Notes under the pieces: generated by a model
What the model was told of the DNA's origin: nothing
What the model saw: the letters and a program-made list of their open reading frames with translations, nothing else
Database searches by the model: none
In this document: piece by piece, positions 1-7,912 of the stretch
How positions within the stretch are numbered: the stretch's first letter is position 1
Layout of the letters: the number at the start of each line of letters is the position of its first letter
Assembly: GCA_019090845.1 (NCBI GenBank)
Contig: JAHRVD010000349.1
Coordinates: forward strand, 1 to 9,887
Source: Marinosulfonomonas sp.
GTDB taxonomy: Bacteria > Pseudomonadota > Alphaproteobacteria > Rhodobacterales > Rhodobacteraceae
DNA: 9,887 nucleotides
Reading direction: 5' to 3'
Translations under genes and position numbers: made by a program

Positions 1-1641
1 CAAACCGATCCATCGAAGTATCGCCATTGGCGTGTTGAGTATGATGGAGAGGTGGCAAATCTCTTTATGGATGTAGACGAAGACGGTGGGTTGTTTGATG
101 GCTATCAACTAAAGCTGAATTCTTATGATCTTGGCGTTGATATCGAGCTTGCCGATATTGTGCAGCGGATGCGGTTTGAACACCCGGAAGTAAAATCAAT
201 TGTCATGCAATCGGGCAAGGACAAGGTATTTTGCGCCGGTGCGAATATCAGAATGCTTGGCGGCGCTGCCCACGCACACAAAGTCAACTTTTGCAAATTT
301 ACCAACGAGACCCGTAACACATTTGAGGCCGCTCAGGCCGATTCGGGACAAACCTACATCTGTGCCGTGCGCGGTTCATGTGCCGGGGGCGGATACGAAC
401 TGGCGCTGGCGTGCAATCATATCATACTGACGGACGACGGCTCTTCCAATGTGGCCCTGCCAGAGGTGCCGTTGCTTGCGGTTCTGCCGGGAACCGGCGG
501 CATCACCCGCGTCACCGACAAGCGCAAGGTTCGCCGCGATCTGGCGGATGTGTTTTGCTCGATCGAGGAAGGTGTGCGCGGCAAACGTGCCAAAGACTGG
601 AACCTTGTGGACGAGGTCGTCTCGAATTCAAAGTTTGACGCCATTGTGCAAGAGCGCGCCCATGAGTTTGCTCAAAATTCTTCACGCCCGTCGGACGTCA
701 AAGGTGTAACGCTTACGCCCGTTTCGCGTAAATTCGCTGACGATGGTTCGGTCAGCTATTCGAGCGTTGATGTCGCTGTAGATCGCGAAAACCGGCGCGT
801 CACAATCACAATTTCCGGCCCCGATGCAGATGCTCCTGCTTCGATGGATGAATTTCAGGCGCAGGGGGCGGATGCCTATATGCTGCGCATCGCCCGCGAG
901 CTGGATGATGCAATCCTTCACCTTCGTTTCAACGAGACAGAGCTGGGTTTGGTTGTCTTCAAAACCCAAGGTGACCCTGATCTGTTCAAGGCGCACGAAG
1001 ACCTGTTGCTGGCTAACAGGGACAACTGGCTGGCCAATGAGGTTCTGCAATACTGGAAGCGGCTTTTAAAGCGGGTTGATATGACGTCGCGTTCGCTGGT
1101 TGCTTTGGTTGAGCATGGATCATGTTTTACCGGCGTGCTGGCGGAACTGCTGTTTTCCGTTGATCGCAGTTACATGATGGAAGACGAATTTGAAGGTGAC
1201 AATCGTCCCATTGCCACAATCACTTTGACTGAATCGAATTTCGGACCTTGCCCAATGGGCAATGATCTGACCCGGCTGCAAACCCGGTTTCTTGGTGCTC
1301 CTGAGAATGTGGATGGGGCAAAGGCAAAAATCGGTCAGGCGCTGGAGGCCAGCGAGGTATCCGAACTGGGACTTGTTACCTTCGCCCTTGATGATGTCGA
1401 TTGGGAAGACGAAGTGCGGATTTTCTTGGAAGAGCGCGCCAGCTTCTCGCCCGACGCACTAACTGCAATGGAAGCCAATATTCGCTTTTCTGGCCCGGAA
1501 ACGATGGAAACCCGGGTTTTTGGCCGCCTGACTGCTTGGCAAAACTGGGTCTTTCAGCGCCCTAATGCGGTCGGTGAAAATGGTGCCCTGCAACGCTATG
1601 GCACGGGCGTTCGCGGCGAATACAACATGCAACGCGTTTAA
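1..1641 (+). CDS. boxC: BoxC, 2,3-epoxybenzoyl-CoA dihydrolase (5' end cut by window)
   Basis: This cytoplasmic enzyme opens the ring of 2,3-epoxybenzoyl-CoA with two waters, giving 3,4-dehydroadipyl-CoA semialdehyde and formate. It belongs to the crotonase (enoyl-CoA hydratase) superfamily. The frame is open from base 1 (visible start QTDPSKYRHW), so the GTG at 52 is internal and the true start lies upstream. The visible 546 residues are nearly full length for BoxC. Crotonase hallmarks are FCAGAN (229-246), CAGGGYE (379-399) and LPEVPLL followed by GTGG. As I recall, Cys111, Glu146 and Glu168 are essential in the Burkholderia enzyme. Visible Cys98 (in NFCKF), Glu133 (in GGYE) and Glu155 (in LPEV) have the same spacing, implying about 13 missing residues. 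A second, diverged crotonase-like half follows. boxB starts 26 bases downstream, consistent with one operon. Confidence 0.96.
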   Translation, partial: QTDPSKYRHWRVEYDGEVANLFMDVDEDGGLFDGYQLKLNSYDLGVDIELADIVQRMRFEHPEVKSIVMQSGKDKVFCAGANIRMLGGAAHAHKVNFCKFTNETRNTFEAAQADSGQTYICAVRGSCAGGGYELALACNHIILTDDGSSNVALPEVPLLAVLPGTGGITRVTDKRKVRRDLADVFCSIEEGVRGKRAKDWNLVDEVVSNSKFDAIVQERAHEFAQNSSRPSDVKGVTLTPVSRKFADDGSVSYSSVDVAVDRENRRVTITISGPDADAPASMDEFQAQGADAYMLRIARELDDAILHLRFNETELGLVVFKTQGDPDLFKAHEDLLLANRDNWLANEVLQYWKRLLKRVDMTSRSLVALVEHGSCFTGVLAELLFSVDRSYMMEDEFEGDNRPIATITLTESNFGPCPMGNDLTRLQTRFLGAPENVDGAKAKIGQALEASEVSELGLVTFALDDVDWEDEVRIFLEERASFSPDALTAMEANIRFSGPETMETRVFGRLTAWQNWVFQRPNAVGENGALQRYGTGVRGEYNMQRV

Positions 1642-1667
1642 TTGATACGAAAAGTAAGGAAAATTAT

Positions 1668-3119
1668 ATGCTTGATCTCATCAATGTCAGCTATGACACA
1701 CAGATCCCCAATAACGTTGGATTGTCTTCTGACAAACGCGTTCTGAAGGCTCTGAAAAAGTGGCACCCGGGCTATATCAACTGGTGGAATGAACTGATCC
1801 CTGAAAAATTTCAGCAAAGCGAAGTCTATCTTCGCACCGCTGTCAGTGTTGACCCAAAAGGCTGGGCCAAGTTTGACTACGTGAAGATGCCGGAATACCG
1901 CTGGGGCGTTCTGCTGGCGCCGCAAGTTGAGGATCGCACAATTCCTTGCGGTGAACATGCAGGCCAGCCCGCATGGCAGGAAGTGCCCGGTGAATACCGA
2001 TCGCTGATGCGCCGCCTTATCGTAATTCAGGGCGACACAGAGCCGGCCTCGGTCGAGCAACAACGCTTTTTGGGAAATACGGCCCCGTCGCTATATGACC
2101 TGCGCAACCTGTTTCAGGTCAATGTCGAGGAAGGCCGTCACCTTTGGGCAATGGTCTATTTGCTGCAAAAATATTTCGGCGCAGATGGTCGCGAAGAAGC
2201 AGATGACTTGCTGCGCCGCTCGTCAGGCTCCGAAGAAGCACCGCGGATGCTGGGTGCGTTCAACGAAGAAACACCGGATTGGCTGTCGTTCTTCATGTTC
2301 ACATACTTCACGGACCGTGATGGCAAGATGCAGCTGGAAAGTCTGGCTCAGTCCGGGTTTGACCCGCTGTCGCGCACATGCCGTTTTATGCTGACCGAAG
2401 AAGCACACCACATGTTTGTTGGCGAAACCGGCGTTGGCCGGGTGATCCAGCGCACCTGTGACGCGATGAACAAAGCAGGGATCGAAGACCCCTACGAAAT
2501 CGCAAAAATCCGTGCCCTCGGTGTGATCGACCTGCCGACGGTCCAGAAGAAAATGAACCTGCACTATTCATTGTCGCTGGACCTGTTCGGGCAGGAAGTT
2601 TCAACGAATGCGGCGAACGCGTTCAATAGCGGCATCAAGGGTCGCTATCAGGAGCTGAAGATTGACGACGATCATCGTCTGTTGGACTCGACCTATCAGG
2701 TGCGTAATCTTGTCGGCGGAAAGATCATATCACAGGATGTTCCGGCGCTGACGGCGATTAACATGCGTTTGCGCGACGACTATTCGCGCGACGCTGCTGG
2801 CGGCGTGGGCCGTTGGAACAAGATCATCGAAAAAACCGGTGTGAAGTTCGAACTGAAGCTGGCGCACGAAGGGTTCAACCGGAAAATCGGTGTCTTTGCC
2901 GACAAACTGATTGATCCCGAAGGCAATCTGATTTCCGGCAAGGAATATGATGATGGCGTGGGCGACTGGCTGCCAAACCATGCGGATGGAGATTATATTC
3001 AGTCGCTGATGGTGCCCTGCTCAGAGCCGGGCAAAACTGCCAGCTGGATCGCAAACCCAAAGATCGGCATCGACAACAAAGGTGGCGACTTTGAATATGT
3101 AAAGCTGCATATGGCTTGA
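1668..3119 (+). CDS. boxB: BoxB, benzoyl-CoA 2,3-epoxidase oxygenase subunit
   Basis: BoxB is the diiron oxygenase component that, with electrons from BoxA, inserts one oxygen atom of O2 into benzoyl-CoA to give 2,3-epoxybenzoyl-CoA. The product is 483 residues, close to the usual BoxB length. Two ExxH iron-binding motifs are visible: E155-G-R-H158 (within NVEEGRHLW) and E245-A-H-H248 (within LTEEAHHMF). E125 (GDTEP) and D216 (FTDRD) sit where further ligands are expected. All of these are offset by +5 from the ligand numbers I recall for the Azoarcus evansii structure (E120, E150, H153, D211, E240, H243). The ATG at 1668 is preceded by TAAGGA at 1655-1660, which supports this start. The gene lies 26 bases after boxC and 115 bases before boxA. 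No broken or missing motif is seen. Confidence 0.97.
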   Translation: MLDLINVSYDTQIPNNVGLSSDKRVLKALKKWHPGYINWWNELIPEKFQQSEVYLRTAVSVDPKGWAKFDYVKMPEYRWGVLLAPQVEDRTIPCGEHAGQPAWQEVPGEYRSLMRRLIVIQGDTEPASVEQQRFLGNTAPSLYDLRNLFQVNVEEGRHLWAMVYLLQKYFGADGREEADDLLRRSSGSEEAPRMLGAFNEETPDWLSFFMFTYFTDRDGKMQLESLAQSGFDPLSRTCRFMLTEEAHHMFVGETGVGRVIQRTCDAMNKAGIEDPYEIAKIRALGVIDLPTVQKKMNLHYSLSLDLFGQEVSTNAANAFNSGIKGRYQELKIDDDHRLLDSTYQVRNLVGGKIISQDVPALTAINMRLRDDYSRDAAGGVGRWNKIIEKTGVKFELKLAHEGFNRKIGVFADKLIDPEGNLISGKEYDDGVGDWLPNHADGDYIQSLMVPCSEPGKTASWIANPKIGIDNKGGDFEYVKLHMA

Positions 3120-3121
3120 TT

Positions 3122-3145
3122 GGGGGCAGGGGCAAATAAGCCCCC
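3122..3145 (+). other. GC-rich hairpin after boxB
   Basis: GGGGGC (3122-3127) can pair with GCCCCC (3140-3145). Alternatively GGGGC (3129-3133) can pair with GCCCC (3140-3144) around an AAATAA loop, so the two left arms compete for one right arm. It begins three bases after the boxB stop codon. No T-run follows, so it is not a standard intrinsic terminator. It may protect the 3' end of boxB mRNA or mark an RNA processing point. Confidence 0.5.
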
Positions 3146-3172
3146 GCGCCGGATCAGGACGTTAAAACAACA

Positions 3173-3202
3173 GGGGACCGCATTTTTTAAAATGCGATCC
3201 CC
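3173..3202 (+). terminator. Long hairpin between boxB and boxA (attenuator or stabiliser)
   Basis: A 14-base arm at 3173-3186 (starting GGGGACCGC) pairs with 3189-3202 (ending GCGATCCCC), with one C-A mismatch (3178/3197). The inner pairs are A-T, so the real loop is probably larger than the two central T bases. The downstream bases (ATTTCAATTC) are not a proper T-run, so termination would be partial at best. It lies 32 bases before the boxA start. It could lower boxA expression relative to boxB, but this is inference. Confidence 0.5.
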
Positions 3203-3234
3203 ATTTCAATTCAGAAATCTGGTAAGCACTGATC

Positions 3235-4431
3235 ATGAACAAACCTCTGAAACAGCATCTGATCGACCCGGAAATCTGCATCCGTTGTTATACCTGCGAG
3301 ATGACCTGCCCATTAGAGGCGATCGAGCATGACGACAACAATGTGATCGTCGATGCTAGCAAATGTAACTATTGCATGGACTGCATCCCGGTATGCCCTA
3401 CCGGGTCAATCGACGAATGGCGCGTCGTGAACACGCCCTATTCAATGGACGATCAGTATTCCTGGACGGATCTGCCTGAGCAGGAAGAAATCGAGACCGC
3501 CGGCGGCGAAGCCGAGGCCGGGTTGGAAGCCATAGACGAGGCGATGGCAGCCCTGTTGGCCGAAGCCCATAAGGGTGCTGGCGGCAAAGCCAAGGCTCCG
3601 GTATCTGCGGCCAAGCCCAGCATCAACCTTTACAACCTGGGAAAACCCGCTGAGGCGACTGTTCAGGGTAATTACCGCCTGACGGCCCCCAATAGTGACG
3701 GCGATGTGCGCCATATCATACTTGATCTTGGCAGCCTGCCATTTCCTGTGCTCGAGGGACAAAGTGTCGGGATCATCCCGCCCGGAACAGATGATGCAGG
3801 CACTGCACATTTGCCGCGCCTTTATTCGGTTTCCAGCCCTCGCGATGGTGAAAGACCAAACTACAACAACCTGTCGCTGACCGTGAAACGCGAAAAAGGC
3901 GGGCTTTGTTCAAACTATGTTTGCGACCTCGCCAAGGGCGACAAGGTGAAGCTTACCGGCCCATTCGGCGCGACATTCCTTTTGCCCGCCGATCCCAGGG
4001 CAAAATTGCTGATGATCTGCACGGGAACAGGATCAGCCCCGTTTCGCGGGTTTACGATGCGCCGTCAGCGCGAGAATGCAGCCGCAGAAGGATCGCTTAC
4101 GCTGGTGTTTGGCGCGCGCAAACCAGAAGACTTGCCGTATTTCGGCCCGCTGAACAAAATACCCGATAGCTTCATGCAAAAGGTGTTTGCGTTTAGCCGC
4201 CAAAAGGATGAGCCAAAACAATATGTTCAGGACAAATTGCGCAGCGAGTCCGACAAGGTTGCCAGCCTTTTAAGCGACCCGAATGCCTATATTTATATTT
4301 GCGGCCTGAAGGCTATGGAACAAGGCGTGGAAGAAGCATTTTCGGACATCGCTCGGGGCATCGGGTTGGACTGGTTAGCCGTCCGTGACGAAATGCGCGA
4401 AACCGGGCGGTATCATGTGGAAACCTATTAG
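3235..4431 (+). CDS. boxA: BoxA, benzoyl-CoA 2,3-epoxidase reductase subunit
   Basis: BoxA is the iron-sulfur flavoprotein that takes electrons from NADPH through FAD and passes them to the BoxB diiron centre. The 398-residue product has three parts. Residues 12-58 are a two-cluster [4Fe-4S] ferredoxin domain: C15-x2-C18-x2-C21-x3-C25-P and C44-x2-C47-x2-C50-x3-C54-P. Residues about 78-125 form a linker rich in Ala, Glu and Gly. The rest is a ferredoxin-NADP reductase module with the flavin motif R195-L-Y-S198, a CSNYVCDL segment, the nucleotide motif C262-TGTGSAPFR271, an ICGLKAMEQG segment, and the C-terminal aromatic residue (ETY). The ATG at 3235 has only a modest ribosome site, GGTAAG (3221-3226), eight bases upstream. 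Conserved DPEICIRC begins soon after this start, so it is well placed. The gene probably shares the boxC-boxB transcript. Confidence 0.96.
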   Translation: MNKPLKQHLIDPEICIRCYTCEMTCPLEAIEHDDNNVIVDASKCNYCMDCIPVCPTGSIDEWRVVNTPYSMDDQYSWTDLPEQEEIETAGGEAEAGLEAIDEAMAALLAEAHKGAGGKAKAPVSAAKPSINLYNLGKPAEATVQGNYRLTAPNSDGDVRHIILDLGSLPFPVLEGQSVGIIPPGTDDAGTAHLPRLYSVSSPRDGERPNYNNLSLTVKREKGGLCSNYVCDLAKGDKVKLTGPFGATFLLPADPRAKLLMICTGTGSAPFRGFTMRRQRENAAAEGSLTLVFGARKPEDLPYFGPLNKIPDSFMQKVFAFSRQKDEPKQYVQDKLRSESDKVASLLSDPNAYIYICGLKAMEQGVEEAFSDIARGIGLDWLAVRDEMRETGRYHVETY

Positions 4432-4609
4432 GTTTCGCGATTTAGTGGCCCGGTCGGATTTGGCGATTTCAGCTGCGCAACAGACTAAGCCGCACACTAC
4501 CAAATCAAGCAAAATAGTGCACCCAGGTCAGTTTCAAACTGATTCCACTTGAAAAAAGCCTGATTCAGGTTACTTTTTGCGCACTATCTCGCACAGTCAG
4601 GCACGCCCA
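4432..4609 (+). promoter_or_regulatory. boxA-boxR intergenic region with repeated operator-like elements
   Basis: This 178-base gap holds several symmetric elements. ATAGTGC (4514-4520) and GCACTAT (4581-4587) are inverted copies; extended, they read ATAGTGCAC and, on the other strand, ATAGTGCGC. TCAGTTTCAAACTGA (4528-4542) and CCTGATTCAGG (4559-4569) are perfect palindromes around a single central base. CTGATTC is directly repeated at 4539 and 4560, 21 bases apart. GCAC occurs at 4581, 4591 and 4601, exactly ten bases apart. Known BzdR operators in Azoarcus contain TGCA repeats, so the GTGCAC and TGCGCAC segments are reasonable candidates for BoxR binding. That link is inference. Confidence 0.55.
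4549..4576 (+). promoter_or_regulatory. Possible boxR sigma-70 promoter
   Basis: TTGAAA (4549-4554) matches five of six -35 consensus bases. It is followed after 16 bases by TACTTT (4571-4576), a weak -10 box. Transcription would start near 4583, inside the GCAC repeats and the GCACTAT inverted-repeat arm, leaving a leader of roughly 27 bases before the ATG at 4610. A protein bound there could block its own promoter. The -10 match is poor, so the call is tentative. Confidence 0.35.
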
Positions 4610-5527
4610 ATGGACGAAATTACCAACTTTAGTGGCGACGTCATTTCCGAGAATGACGAGTCGTTCGCAGACGCGGCCGTCGCATTGCTTATCCGGCGCG
4701 TGGGCGAGCGGGTCCGGAAAGCGCGCGAACGTAAGGGTATCCCCAGACGTGTCCTGTCTGAAATATCGGGTGTCTCGCCGCGTTACCTTGCGCAGCTTGA
4801 AGCGGGCGAGGGAAATATCTCGATCGGGCTGCTTCAGCGGGTCGCGATTGCACTGGATCATCGGATCGAGTGGCTGACGGGCGAGGATGACCCCTGGAAT
4901 TCTGAATCCTTACACATCGCCGATCTGTTCAGAACAGCCAGTGCTGATGTGCGCCAGAAAGTTATGCAAGTGTTAAACCCGGAACCTAGCGAGGCACGGC
5001 GGGCAAACCGAATTTGCCTTGTTGGATTACGAGGCGCCGGAAAATCGACGATTGGCGCGTTGGCCGGTGAAGCACTTGGAATTCCATTTGTTGAACTAAA
5101 CCGAAAAATTGAAGATCAAAGCGGAATGCCGGTAGCAGAGGTTCTGGCCCTTTATGGGCAGGAAGGTTATCGCAATCTGGAAGCACAGGCGATTGAGCGT
5201 GTGATTGCCACCTATGACACGATGATTCTGGCGGTTGCCGGTGGCATTGTCGCCGAACCTGAATCCTACAATAGCCTTTTAAACAACTTTCACACGGTTT
5301 GGCTGAAAACATCACCGCAAGAGCATATGTCAAGGGTCCGCGCGCAGGGTGACGAACGCCCGATGAAGGGCAACCCGGAAGCGATGGACCAGCTCAAATC
5401 CATCCTGACCAGTCGCGAAGTCTTGTATGAAAGAGCGATGGCCAAGCTGGAGACATCGCACAAAACAAAAGAAGCCTCTCTGACAGAGTTTTTGTCACTG
5501 ATCCAAGAGTGTGGGTTTTTGTCTTAA
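4610..5527 (+). CDS. boxR: BoxR, benzoyl-CoA-responsive regulator (HTH plus shikimate-kinase-like domain)
   Basis: BoxR/BzdR proteins repress benzoyl-CoA pathway genes until benzoyl-CoA binds the C-terminal domain. The 305-residue product has an XRE/Cro-type helix-turn-helix at about 29-85 (RKARERKGIPRRVLSEISG then SPRYLAQLEAGEGNISIGLL), a linker at about 95-130, and a shikimate-kinase-like domain from about 133. That domain keeps a P-loop (G139-LRGAGKST147) and R188, the counterpart of the substrate-binding Arg of the kinase. The kinase D-x-D pair reads E162-L-N164 here, and the GGG loop reads A210-G-G, so it is probably not an active shikimate kinase. I chose ATG 4610 over an in-frame TTG at 4577. 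The ATG has a weak CAGG site (4598-4601), while the upstream stretch overlaps the likely promoter. It lies 178 bases after boxA on the same strand. Confidence 0.93.
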   Translation: MDEITNFSGDVISENDESFADAAVALLIRRVGERVRKARERKGIPRRVLSEISGVSPRYLAQLEAGEGNISIGLLQRVAIALDHRIEWLTGEDDPWNSESLHIADLFRTASADVRQKVMQVLNPEPSEARRANRICLVGLRGAGKSTIGALAGEALGIPFVELNRKIEDQSGMPVAEVLALYGQEGYRNLEAQAIERVIATYDTMILAVAGGIVAEPESYNSLLNNFHTVWLKTSPQEHMSRVRAQGDERPMKGNPEAMDQLKSILTSREVLYERAMAKLETSHKTKEASLTEFLSLIQECGFLS

Positions 5528-5550
5528 GTTGCTGATTGGCTAACGTTTTT
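5528..5550 (+). terminator. Weak terminator candidate after boxR
   Basis: Directly after the boxR stop, GTTGC (5528-5532) can pair with GC (5539-5540) and AAC (5542-5544), leaving one bulged T and a six-base loop. The run TTTTT (5546-5550) follows. The stem is short and interrupted. The gap to the convergent CoA-transferase stop is only 25 bases, so some termination signal is expected here. Confidence 0.3.
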
Positions 5551-5552
5551 GC

Positions 5553-6764
5553 TCAGCTGGTGGCACCGGGATCATGCACAATTCCCTTTTGAACAAGATC
5601 ATTGATGTCAGCATTGCTCAGACCGAGATTGCCCAGTATTTCGGTCGTATTTTCCCCCAGTTGGGGCGCATGAAGGCGATGTTCTGGCTGGGATTTAGAC
5701 CACTCAGTTGGAATCGCCATTTTAACAATCTGCCCTTCGGTTGGATGCTCGACAGTTTCGAAAAACCCAGTGTCGTTCAGATGCTCATCACGAAGAAGGT
5801 CTTCCACCGAGTTCATTGGAGTAACCGGTATATCAGCGGCCAGTAATGTCTCGATCCAGTCCTTGCTGGTGCGGGTGCTGATGATGTCGGACAAATAGCC
5901 ATAAACATGGTCGATGTTGTCCAAACGCGCGTTCTGCGACGCAAAGCGCGCGTCATTTTCAAACAATTCCGACTTGCCAATCAAATCCAGAAAAATCTGC
6001 CATTGTTTGTCCGAATAGACCATCACACAGATATGGCCATCCTTGGTGGCATAAGGCCGTCGGTTGGGCGAAATGCTGCGCTGATAGCCGCTTGGCCCAA
6101 TGGCGGGCTCAAACAGTTTGCCAGCCAGATGTTCGCCAGCGATGACAGAAGTCAGACCCTCAAACATTGGCACATCAACGCGCTGACCCTGCCCGGTGGC
6201 TTTCTTGTGATAGAGCGCTGCAACCACCGCATTGGCCGTTTGCAGGCCGACCAAGCGATCCGCCAATACAAATGGAGCGAACCGTGGAACGTCCGCACCA
6301 GCTTGTTGAACCAGATGTGGAATCCCCACTTCGCCCTGTATCAGATCGTCGTAAGCCGGACGACCGGCATAGGGGCCGCGCTCGCTATAGCCAAAGGCCC
6401 CAACATAAATGATCTCTGGGTTTACCTTGCAAAGATCTTCGTAAGACAAGCCTAGGCGCGCCATCGCCTTGGGCCGGATATTGTAAAGGACAACATCACA
6501 ATCCGCCGCCATCTTCAGAAAAATGTCGTGTCCCTCGGGGCTTTTCAAATCGACCGAGATTGATTTCTTGTTCTGATTATTCGTCAGATAAAAATGCCCC
6601 ATTTTGGGCGATCGCATCGGGCCAGAGAGCCGCATGATATCGCCCTGCAGGGATTCAACCTTGGTCACGTCGGCGCCCATATCCGCCAGGTTTTGCGCCG
6701 CATAAGGGCCCAGAATAACGCTTGTAAGATCGAGGATGCGAACGCCGTCTAGGGGTCCGCTCAT
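5553..6764 (-). CDS. CaiB/BaiF family (type III) CoA-transferase
   Basis: Type III CoA-transferases move CoA from a donor acyl-CoA to a free carboxylic acid through an aspartyl-CoA intermediate. The 403-residue product is normal length for a single-chain member. It starts with the family motif LDLTSVILGPYAAQNLADMG (11-30), followed by AD and TKVE. It also has VDLKSPEGHD near 71-80, GAFGYSERGPYAGRPAYDD with the likely catalytic D139 (after AY), and PNRRPYATKDGHICVMV. The ATG (6762-6764) overlaps the TGA of the upstream acyl-CoA dehydrogenase gene as ATGA, a sign of translational coupling, and the ribosome site is weak (GCAGG). Family members act on very different acids, so the substrate cannot be told from sequence. 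Likely acids are ones the neighbouring dehydrogenase then oxidises, possibly aryl or dicarboxylic acids feeding benzoyl-CoA or beta-ketoadipate metabolism; that is inference. Confidence 0.92.
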   Translation of the reverse strand: MSGPLDGVRILDLTSVILGPYAAQNLADMGADVTKVESLQGDIMRLSGPMRSPKMGHFYLTNNQNKKSISVDLKSPEGHDIFLKMAADCDVVLYNIRPKAMARLGLSYEDLCKVNPEIIYVGAFGYSERGPYAGRPAYDDLIQGEVGIPHLVQQAGADVPRFAPFVLADRLVGLQTANAVVAALYHKKATGQGQRVDVPMFEGLTSVIAGEHLAGKLFEPAIGPSGYQRSISPNRRPYATKDGHICVMVYSDKQWQIFLDLIGKSELFENDARFASQNARLDNIDHVYGYLSDIISTRTSKDWIETLLAADIPVTPMNSVEDLLRDEHLNDTGFFETVEHPTEGQIVKMAIPTEWSKSQPEHRLHAPQLGENTTEILGNLGLSNADINDLVQKGIVHDPGATS

Positions 6765-7912
6765 CTGGCGGCCTGCTTGATCATCTGACCGGCAATCACG
6801 ATCTGCTGAATTTGGCTGGTGCCCTCATAGATGCGCAGCAAACGAGCATCGCGATACAGCCGCTCAATCGGGTATTCCTTGATATAGCCATAGCCGCCGT
6901 GGATTTGCAGAACCTTGTCGGCAATGCGCCCCAGTGCTTCGGTCGTGAAGTATTTGCAGCTGGCTGTTTCTTTGGTGACAATAATTCCTGCATCCTTCAT
7001 TCGAGACACCTTTTCGACCATAGCACGTGATGCCAATGCCTCGGTTTCGCAATCCGCCAGCATGCCTTGGATAAGCTGGAACTGGGCGATAGCTTTGCCG
7101 AATTGTTTGCGGTCCATCGCGTATTTCAGCCCCTCTTCAACAAGGCGAATAGACAGCCCCGTCGCCATTGCCGACATATGCAATCGGGCATGATCCAGCG
7201 TTGTCATGGCCGTCCGGAAGCCAACGCCCTCTTGTCCGCCAAGCAGTGCACTTGCAGGCACGCGGCAATCCTCGAATGTCACATCAGATGAATGCGACCC
7301 GCGAAAGCCCATTTTCTGAAAATGCGTGGCCACATTCAGGCCAGGCGTGCCACCGGGAACAAGAAAGGCCGAAATTCCTTTGGAACGCATTTCGGCCGGT
7401 CCGGTCCGTGCAAAAACCGTAAACACGCCAGCGTGCGGCGCATTGGTGATGAAGCGTTTTGTTCCGTTGATGATGTAGTCGTCGCCATCGCGCACCGCGC
7501 GTGTCGCCAGCGAAGCCACGTCAGACCCCGCGTCGGGTTCGGTCAGGGCAAATGAGGCCACCATATCGCCCGCCGCAATTTTTGGCAGATACATCTGGCG
7601 CTGTTCTTCGGTGCCGTCGATCAGAATACCATGGGTCCCAACGCCGTTGCTGGTGCCAAAATATGAGCGGAATGCGGGGGCGGCGAAACCAAGTTCCATG
7701 ACCACGCTGGCCTCTTCGAACATCGTCAGGCCAAGGCCACCGTATTCTTCGGGAATAGACATTCCGAAAAATCCGAACTCTTTGAAACGCTCAATAATTT
7801 GCGGTGGGATCTGGTCTGTTTCTTCAACCTCGGCCTCGGCGGGCACAAGCTCTTCGCGGGCGAATTTGGCCACGCTGTTCACCATTGCTTCAAGCACGTC
7901 GTCATCTAACAT
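6761..7912 (-). CDS. Acyl-CoA dehydrogenase (FAD-dependent)
   Basis: This enzyme family introduces an alpha-beta double bond into an acyl-CoA and passes electrons to electron-transfer flavoprotein. The 383-residue product has the usual three-domain layout. Visible motifs are FALTEPDAGSDVAS (flavin and substrate contacts), GTKRFITNA, RKQFGKAIAQFQLIQ, QIHGGYGYIKEYPIERLYRDAR, and IYEGTSQIQQ near the C terminus. E363 of the last motif sits at the catalytic base position of medium- and short-chain dehydrogenases, so it should be an active enzyme. An in-frame ATG at 8023 would overlap the GntR gene by over 120 bases and add 37 residues unlike the family. I placed the start at 7912, seven bases after AGGA in AAGGAACTG; the adjacent ATG at 7915 is possible. 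The start lies inside the end of the GntR gene (11-base overlap) and the end overlaps the CoA-transferase start. The substrate is unknown. Confidence 0.94.
   Translation of the reverse strand: MLDDDVLEAMVNSVAKFAREELVPAEAEVEETDQIPPQIIERFKEFGFFGMSIPEEYGGLGLTMFEEASVVMELGFAAPAFRSYFGTSNGVGTHGILIDGTEEQRQMYLPKIAAGDMVASFALTEPDAGSDVASLATRAVRDGDDYIINGTKRFITNAPHAGVFTVFARTGPAEMRSKGISAFLVPGGTPGLNVATHFQKMGFRGSHSSDVTFEDCRVPASALLGGQEGVGFRTAMTTLDHARLHMSAMATGLSIRLVEEGLKYAMDRKQFGKAIAQFQLIQGMLADCETEALASRAMVEKVSRMKDAGIIVTKETASCKYFTTEALGRIADKVLQIHGGYGYIKEYPIERLYRDARLLRIYEGTSQIQQIVIAGQMIKQAAR

Noticed and set aside
52..54. GTG as the start of boxC
   Set aside because: The same frame is open to base 1 and the upstream residues (DPSKYRHWRV) match the conserved BoxC N terminus, so the gene begins before the window.
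4577..4609. TTG start adding 11 residues to BoxR
   Set aside because: The stretch overlaps the probable -10 box and the phased GCAC repeats and has no ribosome site at a good distance; ATG 4610 is simpler.
5907..6455. 182-residue + strand open frame opposite the CoA-transferase
   Set aside because: It is antisense to a well-conserved gene, resembles no family I know and has no supporting context; it is a shadow frame.
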